23,291 bases of DNA from the NCBI GenBank assembly GCA_024636215.1, contig JAGXHL010000067.1, positions 1-23,291 of the forward strand, written 5' to 3'. The number at the start of each line of letters is the position of its first letter. Positions within the stretch are counted from its first letter, which is position 1. A program made the translations under genes and the position numbers. Under the pieces are notes generated by a model. That model made no database searches and was not told the origin of the DNA. It worked only from the letters and a program-made list of their open reading frames with translations. The stretch is from Deltaproteobacteria bacterium. Lineage in GTDB: Bacteria > Desulfobacterota > Desulfuromonadia > Desulfuromonadales > BM103. Positions 14,013-21,863 of the stretch are shown piece by piece.

Positions 14013-15365
14013 ATGAACATACTCATCGTTGGAGCTGGCCAGGTCGGCTACTTTCTTTGCGAGCGCCTTTCCCTGGAAGGGCATGAGGTTACGCTGATCG
14101 ACCGTGACCCTGAGCACCTTACTGAAGCCCAGGACCGTCTCAACGTGCTTGGGATTCTTGGCAACGGCGCCAGCGCCGAGATCATGGAGCAGGCCGGAGT
14201 TAAAGAAGCTGACATCGTTATGGCCGTAACCGACCTCGACGAAGTCAATATCCTCGTCTGCCTGCTGGCCCGTGAATACGGTGTTGGCAAGCGGATTGCC
14301 CGTGTCAAGAGTATCGATTACCTGAGTCGCGGAGCCGTGCTCTCCAAGGACAAGCTTGGCATCGACCTGATGATCAATCCCGATGATGCCGTGGCTGACG
14401 AACTCGCAAACCTGGCCGGCCATGCCGGCACCTTCGACGTTGCCGAGTTCGTCGGCGGTCAGATCCAGTTTCTCGGTTATCGCATCACGGAAGACAGTCC
14501 CCTTTGTGATTTGACCCTCAAAGAACTGGGCGAGATTCGCGGCATCTACCGCTTTGTGGTCGTCGCCATCTCGCGACTGGGGCAAACCATCATTCCTCGC
14601 GGAGACGACACCATCCAGGTCGGTGACAGCATCTTCATCTTCGCCCATAAGCAAGAGCTCCCGGCCCTTCAGTACATGCTGCAAATCAAGGAAGAGAAGC
14701 ACAAAGGGTCGAGCAAAGTCTTCATCCTCGGTGGTGGCCGCATTGGTCTGCGCGTAGCACGCAACCTCGAGCAACGACATTTTAATGTTCGCCTGGTGGA
14801 GCGTGATCAAGGCCGCTGTGAGAAGCTCTCGGCTAAGTTGAAGAAAACCATGGTCCTTCATGCTGAAGCGACCGACATTCGTGCCCTGCTCGATGAAGGG
14901 ATCTCTGACGCAGATGTCGTGATTGCCGCCACGGACAATGATGAGACAAATATTCTCTGCTCCCTGCTCTGCAAACACCACGGCGCGCTACGCACCCTTT
15001 GCCTGGTCAACCGTCCCGAGTTCCTCGAACTGGCACCCTCGCTCGGCGTTGACGCCTGTGTCTCGCCGCGTCTCTCGGCGGCAGGCGCCATTCTGAAGTT
15101 CGCCCGCCGCGGCAACGTCATCTCTCTCGCCACCATCGAAGGCAGCAATTCCGAGGTCCTTGAAATCGAGATCAAGAGTACAAGTCAGGCCCTCGACACC
15201 CCCCTCAAAGATCTCCACTTCCCGCGCGGGGCGATAATCGGAGCGATTGTCCATCAGCAAAACTACGAGATCCCCGATGGCGAGAGCTGCCTCAAGGTCG
15301 GCGACCGGGTCCTGGTCTTCGCACTTCCGGAGGCTCTGGCCAAGGTTGAAAGGTTCTTCGAGTAG
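14013..15365 (+). CDS. trkA: Trk potassium uptake regulator TrkA
   Basis: This 450-residue peripheral membrane protein gates the TrkH channel by binding NAD(H)/ATP. It has the standard duplicated architecture: RCK-N domain 1 opening with GAGQVGYFL (about 7-15), a TrkA-C domain with FVGGQIQFLGYRI and a GDSIFIFAHK end, then RCK-N domain 2 with ILGGGRIGLRVARNL (about 240-254), and a second TrkA-C domain ending VGDRVLVFALPEAL. Length is normal. ATG 14013 is preceded by AAGGGA at good spacing. Its stop TAG abuts the trkH ATG directly, so the two are cotranscribed. An ERIC-like repeat ends 12 bases upstream and would form part of the leader if transcription starts before it. Confidence 0.96.
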   Translation: MNILIVGAGQVGYFLCERLSLEGHEVTLIDRDPEHLTEAQDRLNVLGILGNGASAEIMEQAGVKEADIVMAVTDLDEVNILVCLLAREYGVGKRIARVKSIDYLSRGAVLSKDKLGIDLMINPDDAVADELANLAGHAGTFDVAEFVGGQIQFLGYRITEDSPLCDLTLKELGEIRGIYRFVVVAISRLGQTIIPRGDDTIQVGDSIFIFAHKQELPALQYMLQIKEEKHKGSSKVFILGGGRIGLRVARNLEQRHFNVRLVERDQGRCEKLSAKLKKTMVLHAEATDIRALLDEGISDADVVIAATDNDETNILCSLLCKHHGALRTLCLVNRPEFLELAPSLGVDACVSPRLSAAGAILKFARRGNVISLATIEGSNSEVLEIEIKSTSQALDTPLKDLHFPRGAIIGAIVHQQNYEIPDGESCLKVGDRVLVFALPEALAKVERFFE

Positions 15366-16808
15366 ATGAACGTTACTTTGACCCTGCGCATACTCGGCGC
15401 CCTGCTGCTGTTTCTGGCTATAGCCCTGCTTTTCCCGGTGCCTTTTTCCTGGATTTATGATGACGGGGCCTCGGGAGCCTTTATCCTTGCAGCGATCATC
15501 TCGGCGGGCTGCGGTGGAATTCTATTCAGCCAGTGTCGCTCAGAGAAGGATCTTTCGCTCCGCGAAGGCTTTGCTATTGTCACCTTCGGCTGGACCTTTT
15601 TTGCACTCTTCGGCGCCCTGCCCTATGTTTTTTCCGGAGCCATCCCTTCCTATCTCAACGCTTTTTTTGAGACCATGAGTGGCTTCACAACCACCGGGTC
15701 GACAATCCTCACCGATATTGAAGCCATGCCGCCCAGCCTGCTGCTATGGCGCTCCCTGACGCAGTGGCTCGGCGGCATGGGAATCATCGTCCTTTCACTG
15801 GCCATCCTGCCAATGCTCGGCGTTGGCGGCATGCAGCTCTTCAAGGCTGAAGTTCCGGGACCGACCGCAGACCGCCTGAAGCCACGCATCCAGGATACGG
15901 CCAAACTCCTCTGGGGGGTTTACGTCCTTTTAACCGGCCTCGAAGTGCTTTTATTGATGGCCGGCGGCATGAGCTTCTTCGACGGCCTCAATCACTCTTT
16001 TACCACCATGGCCACCGGCGGCTTCTCCACGCGCAACGCGTCCATCGCAGCCTACGACAGCGCCTACATCGATTGGGTCATCACCCTGTTCATGTTTCTC
16101 GCCGGTGTCAATTTCTCCCTGCACTATCTTGCCTTACGCGGCAAGATTGGCGACTTTATTCGTAATGAGGAGTTTCTCTTTTACAGCTCCCTGGTCATCG
16201 TCGGTACGACCCTGATCACCCTGCTCAACATGGGCGACACCTACCCGGGCTTTCTTGACAACCTGCGTTACAGCGCCTTCCAGGTCGTCTCGATTATGAC
16301 CACCACCGGCTTCGGCACGGCCGACTATGAGCTTTGGCCGGTCCTCTGCCAGTACCTGTTGATTTTCTCCATGTTTATCGGCGGCTGTGCTGGCTCTACA
16401 GGCGGCGGCATGAAGGTTGCGCGCATCCTGCTCCTTTTCAAGCACGCCCATGTACAGGTCTACCGCCTGATTCACCCTCGTGCGGTTCGATTGGTCAAAC
16501 TCGGTGATCGACCGGTCGACAAAGACGTCATGCAATCGATCCTCGGCTTCTTCGCCCTCTATCTCGGCGTTTTCGTCGCAGCATCTTTCGTCATGGCAGC
16601 AACCGGCATGGATCTGGACTCGGCGGGGGGCTCGGTTATCGCCACCCTGAGCAATATCGGTCCGGGGATCGGCAGCGTCGGCCCTGTGGACAACTTCGCC
16701 CATGTCCCTGCAATCGGCAAACTGGTGCTGTCTTTCTGCATGCTCCTGGGAAGACTGGAGCTGTTCACCGTACTGGTGCTGATCTTCCCGAGTTTCTGGC
16801 GGAAATGA
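15366..16808 (+). CDS. trkH: Trk potassium uptake channel subunit TrkH
   Basis: This 480-residue polytopic inner-membrane protein forms the K+ pathway of the Trk system. The four pore-loop filter segments are all visible: SGFTTTGST (105-113), MATGGFST (about 215-222), MTTTGFGTADYE (about 311-322) and SNIGPGIGSVG (about 429-439), each with the filter glycine (G111, G218, G315, G432). The usual GGMGIIVLSLAILP and GGCAGSTGGGMKV segments are present. The gene begins immediately after the trkA stop, consistent with translational coupling. TrkH normally works as a dimer on a TrkA ring. Nothing is missing. Confidence 0.96.
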   Translation: MNVTLTLRILGALLLFLAIALLFPVPFSWIYDDGASGAFILAAIISAGCGGILFSQCRSEKDLSLREGFAIVTFGWTFFALFGALPYVFSGAIPSYLNAFFETMSGFTTTGSTILTDIEAMPPSLLLWRSLTQWLGGMGIIVLSLAILPMLGVGGMQLFKAEVPGPTADRLKPRIQDTAKLLWGVYVLLTGLEVLLLMAGGMSFFDGLNHSFTTMATGGFSTRNASIAAYDSAYIDWVITLFMFLAGVNFSLHYLALRGKIGDFIRNEEFLFYSSLVIVGTTLITLLNMGDTYPGFLDNLRYSAFQVVSIMTTTGFGTADYELWPVLCQYLLIFSMFIGGCAGSTGGGMKVARILLLFKHAHVQVYRLIHPRAVRLVKLGDRPVDKDVMQSILGFFALYLGVFVAASFVMAATGMDLDSAGGSVIATLSNIGPGIGSVGPVDNFAHVPAIGKLVLSFCMLLGRLELFTVLVLIFPSFWRK

Positions 16809-16815
16809 TCAGCCC

Positions 16816-17685
16816 ATGGCTTCTGCAAAGAGAGCGATGCTCTTTACAAAGTTTCGTTATCGACTCCTCCTCTATCTGGGAGTGACCCTGGTTTTTGTCA
16901 TGCCTCTTGGTAACACTCTTGAACAACACTTTCTTTATTTCCCGCAAGCCTTGCATGAGGCGACCCCGGCAAGCATTGGCCTCGCCTTCGAAGAGGTGAC
17001 CTTCCTGGCCAGGGATGCGACGAAACTCCAGGGCTGGTTAGTGCCCGGCAAGGCAGACGCCCCCGTTGTACTCTTCTGCATGGGCAACGCCGGCAACATT
17101 TCGCATCGACTTGAGACCCTGCAGATGCTGCATCAAATCGGTGTCGCTGTGTTTATCTTTGATTACCGTGGATACGGCACAAGCGAGGGGCGGGCCAGCG
17201 AAACCGGTACCTACAGCGACGTCGCAGGCGCCATGAATTTTCTTCACGCGCGCGGCTGGCCGGCAGAACGCATCATTCTCTTTGGCCGCTCACTTGGTGC
17301 GGCCATCGCTCTCGAAGGCAGTCTGGCTAAGCCGGTGGCCGGACTGATCATGGAGTCTGCCTTTACCTCGATCAAGGAGATGGGCCGCCACCATTATCCG
17401 CTTCTCAACACGTTTCTCGGCTGGCTGATCGGCGCACAGTACAATAATTTGGCAAAAATTGAAGGACTAAAGACTCCGTTGTTGCTCATCCATGGCAAGC
17501 AAGACAAGATCTGCCCGCCAGGCATGGCTGAACAACTTTACAAAAGAGCCCCGCAAGAGAAACAGATTCTCTGGATCCCCGGAGCCGGTCACAATGATGG
17601 CTTCGTTATTGGTGGCAAGCATTATTGGCGAACCCTGAGTCAGGCTGTAAGCAACTGGACAGGATTTCAAGCAGAGGTGGATTGA
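16816..17685 (+). CDS. Membrane-anchored alpha/beta hydrolase (BEM46/ABHD13-like)
   Basis: The 289-residue protein has one N-terminal membrane helix (about 14-32, FRYRLLLYLGVTLVFVMPLG) followed by an alpha/beta-hydrolase fold. The catalytic triad is S159 in GRSLGA, D230 in HGKQDK and H259 in GAGHND; the GNAGNISHR segment supplies the oxyanion hole. Order and length fit the BEM46/ABHD13-like hydrolases, whose natural substrates are mostly unknown (esters, lipids or peptides). The domain probably faces the periplasm or stays membrane-bound. It starts 7 bases after trkH and so is likely read in the same transcript, ending at the terminator near 17747. ATG 16837 is an alternative start. A link to potassium transport is not established. 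Confidence 0.85.
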   Translation: MASAKRAMLFTKFRYRLLLYLGVTLVFVMPLGNTLEQHFLYFPQALHEATPASIGLAFEEVTFLARDATKLQGWLVPGKADAPVVLFCMGNAGNISHRLETLQMLHQIGVAVFIFDYRGYGTSEGRASETGTYSDVAGAMNFLHARGWPAERIILFGRSLGAAIALEGSLAKPVAGLIMESAFTSIKEMGRHHYPLLNTFLGWLIGAQYNNLAKIEGLKTPLLLIHGKQDKICPPGMAEQLYKRAPQEKQILWIPGAGHNDGFVIGGKHYWRTLSQAVSNWTGFQAEVD

Positions 17686-17746
17686 TACATTGCAGGGTTA
17701 CTCAGACCAGCGTAAAGAGGTCCAGTAAAAAAGAGGGTCGGCAAAG

Positions 17747-17779
17747 AAAAAAGCCCAGGTCAAAAACCCGGACTTTTTT
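17747..17779. terminator. Bidirectional terminator after trkA-trkH-hydrolase
   Basis: Six A residues, a stem (AGCCCAGGT with ACCCGGACT, two mismatches), a five-base loop and six T residues form a symmetrical intrinsic terminator. It lies about 60 bases past the hydrolase stop and reads on both strands. Confidence 0.6.
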
Positions 17780-17820
17780 CTTGTTTCGGAGGTAGAAAAT
17801 TAATTCTGGTTGCACATTAA

Positions 17821-17847
17821 CACACGACTACTCACAAATTTCTCACA
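17821..17847 (-). repeat. 27-bp direct repeat with TGTGAG motifs, copy 1
   Basis: This segment matches 18059-18085 at 24 of 27 positions. Read on the minus strand it holds two TGTGAG hexamers 11 bases apart, then TCGTGTG, a spacing typical of tandem activator sites on one face of the helix. On the minus strand it is followed about 40 bases later by the terminator at 17747-17779. Confidence 0.6.
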
Positions 17848-17934
17848 ATCGCGAGAGAATTCTTTTAAAACTGAAGAAAAATATGCAAAAAATATTTAAC
17901 CATGACGATTGTTTTCTTCTTTTTAACCTTAAGT

Positions 17935-17967
17935 AAAAAAATGGCCCCCATCCATCGGATGGGGGCC
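17935..17967 (-). terminator. Strong intrinsic terminator (minus strand)
   Basis: A perfect 11-bp stem (GGCCCCCATCC with GGATGGGGGCC, three-base loop) is followed on the minus strand by A and then seven T residues. It would end the transcript of the REC-SARP regulator, whose stop is 164 bases upstream, or a small RNA starting near 18050. Confidence 0.75.
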
Positions 17968-18058
17968 CCCCTAACAAATAAAATTAAAACCCCTCTTTGT
18001 CACACTCTTTTACAGCCTGCAAACGCCAACGAAAATTCGAAAGATTGGAGGCAGTATA

Positions 18059-18085
18059 CACACGACATCTCACAAATCTCTCACA
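18059..18085 (-). repeat. 27-bp direct repeat with TGTGAG motifs, copy 2
   Basis: This is the second copy of the repeat at 17821-17847. On the minus strand the two TGTGAG hexamers are followed by TCGTGTG and then TATACT (18052-18057 region), a fair -10 box. The strong terminator at 17935-17967 lies about 90 bases further on the same strand. Confidence 0.6.
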
Positions 18086-18131
18086 TCCGCGGCTTGGCAA
18101 TGAAAAAAAGTCGGTTTTAATAATATTTTTT

Positions 18132-19337
18132 TCAGCTGTCTGCCAACCAATCCGGAGACGGTCTCTCCCTTGGGAAATTCTGCAACACCTCGGCAATCTC
18201 CCGGGCCGAGAAATTCTCTCGGGCAAGAGCTTCGCTGTACTGCTTGAGGACCTGGGTGGCCTGTCCCGGAATCTCCTGGACGAGACAGAAAAAATAAAGC
18301 AGTCGAACGATACCATCGTTGGTGGGATCATAGCGCAGAGCATCCCGCAAGAGTTTGGCGGCTTCCTGATAGCGTTCGTTCTGCGCCAGCAGGCGGGCAA
18401 AAGACTGACTGCTCTCAAGGTAGAGCTGCTCGAGATCATCCTGAACGATTATGGCCGCATCACAACCGAAATCGCCCGGCACAAAGGTCCCCCGCCAGAG
18501 GCTGAAGGCCGAAGAATAGGTGATCTCAGCAGGCCACAGCTCACCTTTGGCAAGCTGTTGAGACGCTTTGCGAATCAAGCGACGGAATTCGTGTGCGTCG
18601 ACGAGGGCATTTTCCAGACAGAGATAACCGCGTTTGAGGATCAGGTACTTTTTGCTATCGAAAGGGGCCAGAGTCTGGTCAAGGGTGCGACGCACTCTGG
18701 AAAGCAGAGAATCAAAGCTCGAGCGCGCTTTCGCGGAGGGACTGTCCGGCCAGAACGAGACCTGGACCTCTTCCTGGGAAATCTTGCCACTGGAGGCGGA
18801 CACCAGCATAGCCATCAACTGACGTTGCGCCGGGCTGAACTCCTCGATCCAGGACAAGCGCCGAAAAGCAACCCGCAGCTCGCACCTGCCCAGCGTTTTC
18901 ACCATCAGGATATCAGGTGAATTTTCAGTTTCCACCTTATCGTCCGCAGCGGCCGGATTGCTGCCACGACGACGCAAAAGGGCCTTGACACGCGCAGTCA
19001 GAAGCTTCGGTGAAAACGGCTTGGTCATATAGTCATCGGCGCCGACTTCCAGGCCGGCGACAACATCATCTTCTTCGGCCTGACCGGTCAACATCAGGAC
19101 AGGGATCCGGCTCATCCAGGGATCGCGCCGCATTGCCCGGCAGACATCGAGCCCGTTCATGCCGGGCAGGTTCAGATCAAGGACAATGACTTCCGGGGGA
19201 TCTTCTTCGATATGCGACAGGCTGGCCTCGCCACTATGGGCAATGGAGACACGATAACCTGCCTTGCTCAGACAGGAGAAAAGCAGTTCACAGACGCTGG
19301 CATCATCTTCAATGATGAGAACGTGGGGTTTGTCCAT
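18132..19337 (-). CDS. Response regulator with SARP-type winged helix and BTAD domain
   Basis: This 401-residue regulator has an N-terminal receiver domain (about 5-118) with D11-D12, phosphoacceptor D54 (IVLDLNLPGMNG), T84 (LMLTG) and K106 (TKPFSP). A charged linker leads to an OmpR/SARP-like winged helix at about 143-235 (KTLGRCELRV, FSPAQRQLMAMLV, KARSSFDSLLSRVRRTLD). The C-terminal 160 residues are a helical bacterial transcriptional activation (BTAD)/TPR-like domain (QDDLEQLYLESSQSFARLLA, YQEAAKLLRDALRYDP). It should bind DNA when phosphorylated and activate transcription. ATG 19337 follows an AAAGGGA ribosome site. No sensor kinase lies in the window, so it is an orphan. The repeated TGTGAG sites just past its 3' end are candidate targets. 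Confidence 0.88.
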   Translation of the reverse strand: MDKPHVLIIEDDASVCELLFSCLSKAGYRVSIAHSGEASLSHIEEDPPEVIVLDLNLPGMNGLDVCRAMRRDPWMSRIPVLMLTGQAEEDDVVAGLEVGADDYMTKPFSPKLLTARVKALLRRRGSNPAAADDKVETENSPDILMVKTLGRCELRVAFRRLSWIEEFSPAQRQLMAMLVSASSGKISQEEVQVSFWPDSPSAKARSSFDSLLSRVRRTLDQTLAPFDSKKYLILKRGYLCLENALVDAHEFRRLIRKASQQLAKGELWPAEITYSSAFSLWRGTFVPGDFGCDAAIIVQDDLEQLYLESSQSFARLLAQNERYQEAAKLLRDALRYDPTNDGIVRLLYFFCLVQEIPGQATQVLKQYSEALARENFSAREIAEVLQNFPRERPSPDWLADS

Positions 19338-19363
19338 GAAGCAATTCCCTTTCTAATTGAGGC

Positions 19364-20158
19364 CTAACGTAACAAAGCAAAACCCATTTGACGTCCGGTT
19401 CGGCCTTCATCACGCCGGTAGGAGAAGAAGGTTTCCTTGTGACAGCAGGTGCATTCGGCGACTGTGTCAACCGCGTTGCGGCTGACGCCCGCTTCATCGA
19501 GCTGCAGGGCAATACTTTGCTGCAGATCCAACTGCCAGTGCCCGAGGCTGACTTCCGTGGCGATCCTCTGCCACTGACCGACTCCTTGTCGAAACGCCTC
19601 ACGCACAGGTCGATCAACTTCATAATTGTGTGCAGCAATGCCCGGACCAACCGCCGCACTCAAATCAGCGACCTGGCAACCGAAGATCGACTGCATGGCT
19701 TTCACGGTACGCCCCAGCAGACCCGCAGAGGTGCCGCGCCAACCCAAGTGAACCACTGCGGCCACATGCTTTGACTGATCGTAAAGGATAACCGGAAAAC
19801 AATCGGCGACAAGAATTCCGATCAGGATATGTCGTTGATTGGTAATAATCGCATCGCTTGCGACGCGCTGAAAATGAGACACGTCCGGATTCGACTCGTC
19901 GATAACCAGGATTTCAGTGCCGTGGACCTGATTGACCGTCAGCAGCAGATGAGGTTCCAGGTTAAAAGCTCTGGTCACAGCAGCGCGGTTTGCCTCCACC
20001 TGCGACATCTGGTCACCGGAATTAAACCCGAGGTTGAGAGAATTGAACGGCGGGCGACTGCTGCCGCCATTACGGGTGGTAAAACCTGCCACCAGGCTGT
20101 TGTTTGCGACCCAGTCCGGCTGCAGGTAGTGGATTTTGCCTTGCTTAACTGTCTTCAT
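19364..20158 (-). CDS. pgeF: Peptidoglycan editing factor PgeF (YfiH/DUF152)
   Basis: The 264-residue protein is of the YfiH/YlmD laccase-domain family. The three metal or catalytic ligands are visible: H79 in VNQVHGTEI, C120 in VADCFPV and H137 in VVHLGWRG. The C-terminal CTCCHKETFFSYRRD..TGRQMGFALL segment is also typical. E. coli PgeF removes wrongly incorporated L-Ser (in place of L-Ala) from peptidoglycan precursors, and eukaryotic relatives act in purine metabolism. It is cytoplasmic. ATG 20158 is used; an in-frame TTG just before it would add one residue. The start overlaps the rluD-family stop by one base (TGATG), so the two are translationally coupled, a pairing common in bacteria. 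Confidence 0.93.
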   Translation of the reverse strand: MKTVKQGKIHYLQPDWVANNSLVAGFTTRNGGSSRPPFNSLNLGFNSGDQMSQVEANRAAVTRAFNLEPHLLLTVNQVHGTEILVIDESNPDVSHFQRVASDAIITNQRHILIGILVADCFPVILYDQSKHVAAVVHLGWRGTSAGLLGRTVKAMQSIFGCQVADLSAAVGPGIAAHNYEVDRPVREAFRQGVGQWQRIATEVSLGHWQLDLQQSIALQLDEAGVSRNAVDTVAECTCCHKETFFSYRRDEGRTGRQMGFALLR

Positions 20159-21177
20159 CAAAAAGCCGTTTCAACCGCGCCCGCACATGCTTTGATTGCC
20201 AGTGCGGCAGGTTCGTAATTATATTTGTCTTCAAGGTAGCTGAGAATTTCCTGCAGCTCGTTGGGCAAGGCGGCCTGAAACAGCATTGCCCTGCCATCGG
20301 GATGATCGAAACCAAGCTGCCAGGCGTGCAGAAACTGCCGCTGCAGAGGAACAATCATTTTTCGCAGCAACGCATCACCCACAGATCTGGCCCGGCTGGC
20401 CCCACCATAGAGAGGATCACCAACAATCGGAGTCCCCATCCCGCTCAAGTGAACCCGGATCTGATGCGTTCGGCCCGTCTCCAGCAGGAGATCAACGAGG
20501 GTCAGACGATCTTCTTCGTAACGGCGCACAACTTTCCAGTGCGTAATCGCATGGCGATTGACACGAGCATCGGTTGACATCTTTTTACGATGGACCGGAT
20601 GTCTGCCAATCGGTTGATCTATACGGCCCCTATCGTCTGCCACAAGACCGTAAACCAGGGCCCGGTAGCGCCGTTGTATGCTATGCTCTTTGAACTGCAG
20701 GGCCAGATGCCGGTGGGTCCGGTCATCCTTAGTGGCGACCATCACCCCGGAGGTGTCCTTATCGAGGCGATGAACAATGCCGGGCCGCAGCTCCCCACCT
20801 ACCCCGGAAAGGTCCTGACAGTGGTAAAGCAAGGCATTGACCAGCGTGCCGCTCTGGTGTCCCGGTGCAGGGTGGACAACAAAATCAGCAGGCTTGTTAA
20901 CAACAATCAGAGCGGAATCCTCGTAAAGAACCGCCAAAGGAATCGCTTCGGCCTGTGCTTCTGCCGCAACAGGTTCAGGCAGATGCACACAAATCTCTTC
21001 CCCCCCCCGTAGCTTGATCCCCGGCTTGCTAGAGGCGCCATCCAGGGTGACAGCGCCTTCATCGATCAGCCGCTTGATCTGCGAGCGGGTCAATTCCGGC
21101 AGTTTGTCATCCAGGAAACGATCCAGGCGCACTGCAACATGATCGACGCTGACCTGAAAGCAGCAGGTTTCGAGCAT
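20158..21177 (-). CDS. rluD: RluA/RluD-family 23S rRNA pseudouridine synthase
   Basis: This 339-residue enzyme isomerises uridine to pseudouridine in RNA. An S4 RNA-binding domain occupies about residues 15-75 (RLDRFLDDKLPELTRSQIKRL), followed by the RluA-type catalytic domain. That domain has VVNKPADFVVHPAPGH, the active-site motif HRLDKDTSG with catalytic D139, and the C-terminal GRTHQIRVHLSGMGTPIVGDPLYG motif. Domain order and length match RluD (positions 1911/1915/1917 of 23S rRNA), though RluC-like specificity cannot be excluded from sequence alone. ATG 21177 has only a weak GGTAG upstream. It lies 5 bases after the stop of the small gene upstream and is followed by overlapping pgeF, so the three probably form one transcript. 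Confidence 0.9.
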   Translation of the reverse strand: MLETCCFQVSVDHVAVRLDRFLDDKLPELTRSQIKRLIDEGAVTLDGASSKPGIKLRGGEEICVHLPEPVAAEAQAEAIPLAVLYEDSALIVVNKPADFVVHPAPGHQSGTLVNALLYHCQDLSGVGGELRPGIVHRLDKDTSGVMVATKDDRTHRHLALQFKEHSIQRRYRALVYGLVADDRGRIDQPIGRHPVHRKKMSTDARVNRHAITHWKVVRRYEEDRLTLVDLLLETGRTHQIRVHLSGMGTPIVGDPLYGGASRARSVGDALLRKMIVPLQRQFLHAWQLGFDHPDGRAMLFQAALPNELQEILSYLEDKYNYEPAALAIKACAGAVETAF

Positions 21178-21182
21178 GCAAT

Positions 21183-21452
21183 CTACCAGATCGAGCTCTC
21201 GATCTTACCGGCCTGCTTAATCATCACATCAACTATTGCACGGTCATAAAGATGTGCGCGATCGTCGAGGTCAGGAGAAACCCTGCCGTAGAAGTGATCG
21301 CGACCCTCTTGCAGTTCCTCGGTCAGGACTTCAAAAATCGAGTCGTTTTTGATCCCTTCCTTCACCTTCTCCTGATTATAAAGGGCGATATCCGAGACAA
21401 TGGCGCGCGCTAAACGAAATGCCAGCTTAGGATTGTCTACCAGTTTGGCCAT
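21183..21452 (-). CDS. Small hypothetical protein upstream of rluD
   Basis: The 89-residue protein begins MAKLVDNPKLAFRLARAIVS and is mostly helical and charged (IALYNQEKVKEGIKND, LTEELQEGRDHFYGRVSP, LYDRAIVDVMIKQAGKI). It has no cysteines, membrane helix or signal peptide. ATG 21452 is chosen because GGAGGT stands just upstream. A longer in-frame version starting near 21656 lacks a ribosome site and has unlikely composition in its extra part. Its stop is 5 bases before rluD, so it likely leads the rluD-pgeF transcript. I think similar small proteins occur in other Desulfuromonadales, but I cannot name a family or function. Confidence 0.72.
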   Translation of the reverse strand: MAKLVDNPKLAFRLARAIVSDIALYNQEKVKEGIKNDSIFEVLTEELQEGRDHFYGRVSPDLDDRAHLYDRAIVDVMIKQAGKIESSIW

Positions 21453-21863
21453 GAGACCTCCACATTTGGAGTAAACATATATTTCTATCGGGTGAAACGC
21501 ACCCGGGTCCTTGTCAGTATCGAATAGCCGGGGCAGGCTGATCACCGCCACCAAAGATCCCAGGCCGCTGCTGGAGCGGGAAAAATTACGCCTCCAGCCC
21601 CTTGTGCAAGGGTTAAAGCCCTGAGAAAGTGTAAGCCTTGTTTTACAACTTTGCACAGTAACGAAAACATGCGTTTAAGTCAATCTGGACCGGCAACTCC
21701 GGGAAGAAATGGCAAAACGACAGTCTGTGTGGCGGCTCTAACCATGGCAGACGCTGGGATTAAACCAGAACAAGCCTCAACAATCTTGACATGCCGGAAT
21801 TTTTCTTTAATCTTGACAGAGTTCTGTATAATCATTGTCCATCATCATTCCAGGAGGAGGACC
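21453..21863. promoter_or_regulatory. 411-bp divergent regulatory region
   Basis: This gap separates the rluD-side transcript from elbB and has no convincing gene. On the minus strand it contains a short hairpin GGGTG-CGTTT-CACCC (around 21490-21504) in the likely leader of the 89-residue gene, a second stem built on GCTGGAG/CTCCAGC (around 21569-21598), and CCCTTG/CAAGGG (around 21598-21611). On the plus strand it holds a possible imperfect hairpin at about 21720-21755 and the elbB promoter candidates near 21786-21832. No known riboswitch consensus is recognised. Confidence 0.4.
21786..21832 (+). promoter_or_regulatory. elbB promoter region with doubled AATCTTGACA
   Basis: AATCTTGACA occurs twice, 27 bases apart (TTGACA at 21786-21791 and 21813-21818), followed by a perfect TATAAT at 21827-21832. 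The spacings from the TTGACA boxes to TATAAT (8 and 35 bases) do not suit one sigma70 promoter. Either TATAAT works with a weak -35 near 21804, or the first TTGACA works with TAATCT at 21808. Confidence 0.4.

Larger units (their letters stand above)
17686..18131. other. 446-bp gene-free convergent region
   Basis: This AT-rich gap lies between the converging hydrolase and regulator genes. It holds two intrinsic terminators (17747-17779 and 17935-17967) and two copies of a 27-bp direct repeat (17821-17847 and 18059-18085). I find no convincing coding frame. Short frames present lack start signals or recognisable content. Confidence 0.6.

Noticed and set aside
13944..14981. 345-codon open frame on the minus strand
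   Set aside because: It is antisense to trkA, which has all expected motifs; composition is typical of a mirror frame.
17902..18120. 72-codon plus-strand frame in the convergent gap
   Set aside because: It runs through the strong minus-strand terminator and one 27-bp repeat, has no ribosome site and no protein-like composition.
17997..18920. 307-codon open frame on the plus strand
   Set aside because: It lies mostly antisense to the REC-SARP regulator, whose receiver and DNA-binding motifs are unmistakable, and it has no recognisable domain or ribosome site.
21453..21656. Upstream extension of the 89-residue small protein
   Set aside because: The extension lacks a ribosome site and looks unlike protein, whereas ATG 21452 has a GGAGGT.
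21660..21790. Possible c-di-GMP (GEMM) riboswitch before elbB, suggested by GGCAAAACG and CTAACCA segments
   Set aside because: The essential GGGACGCAAAGCC-type core and second stem of the GEMM consensus are absent.
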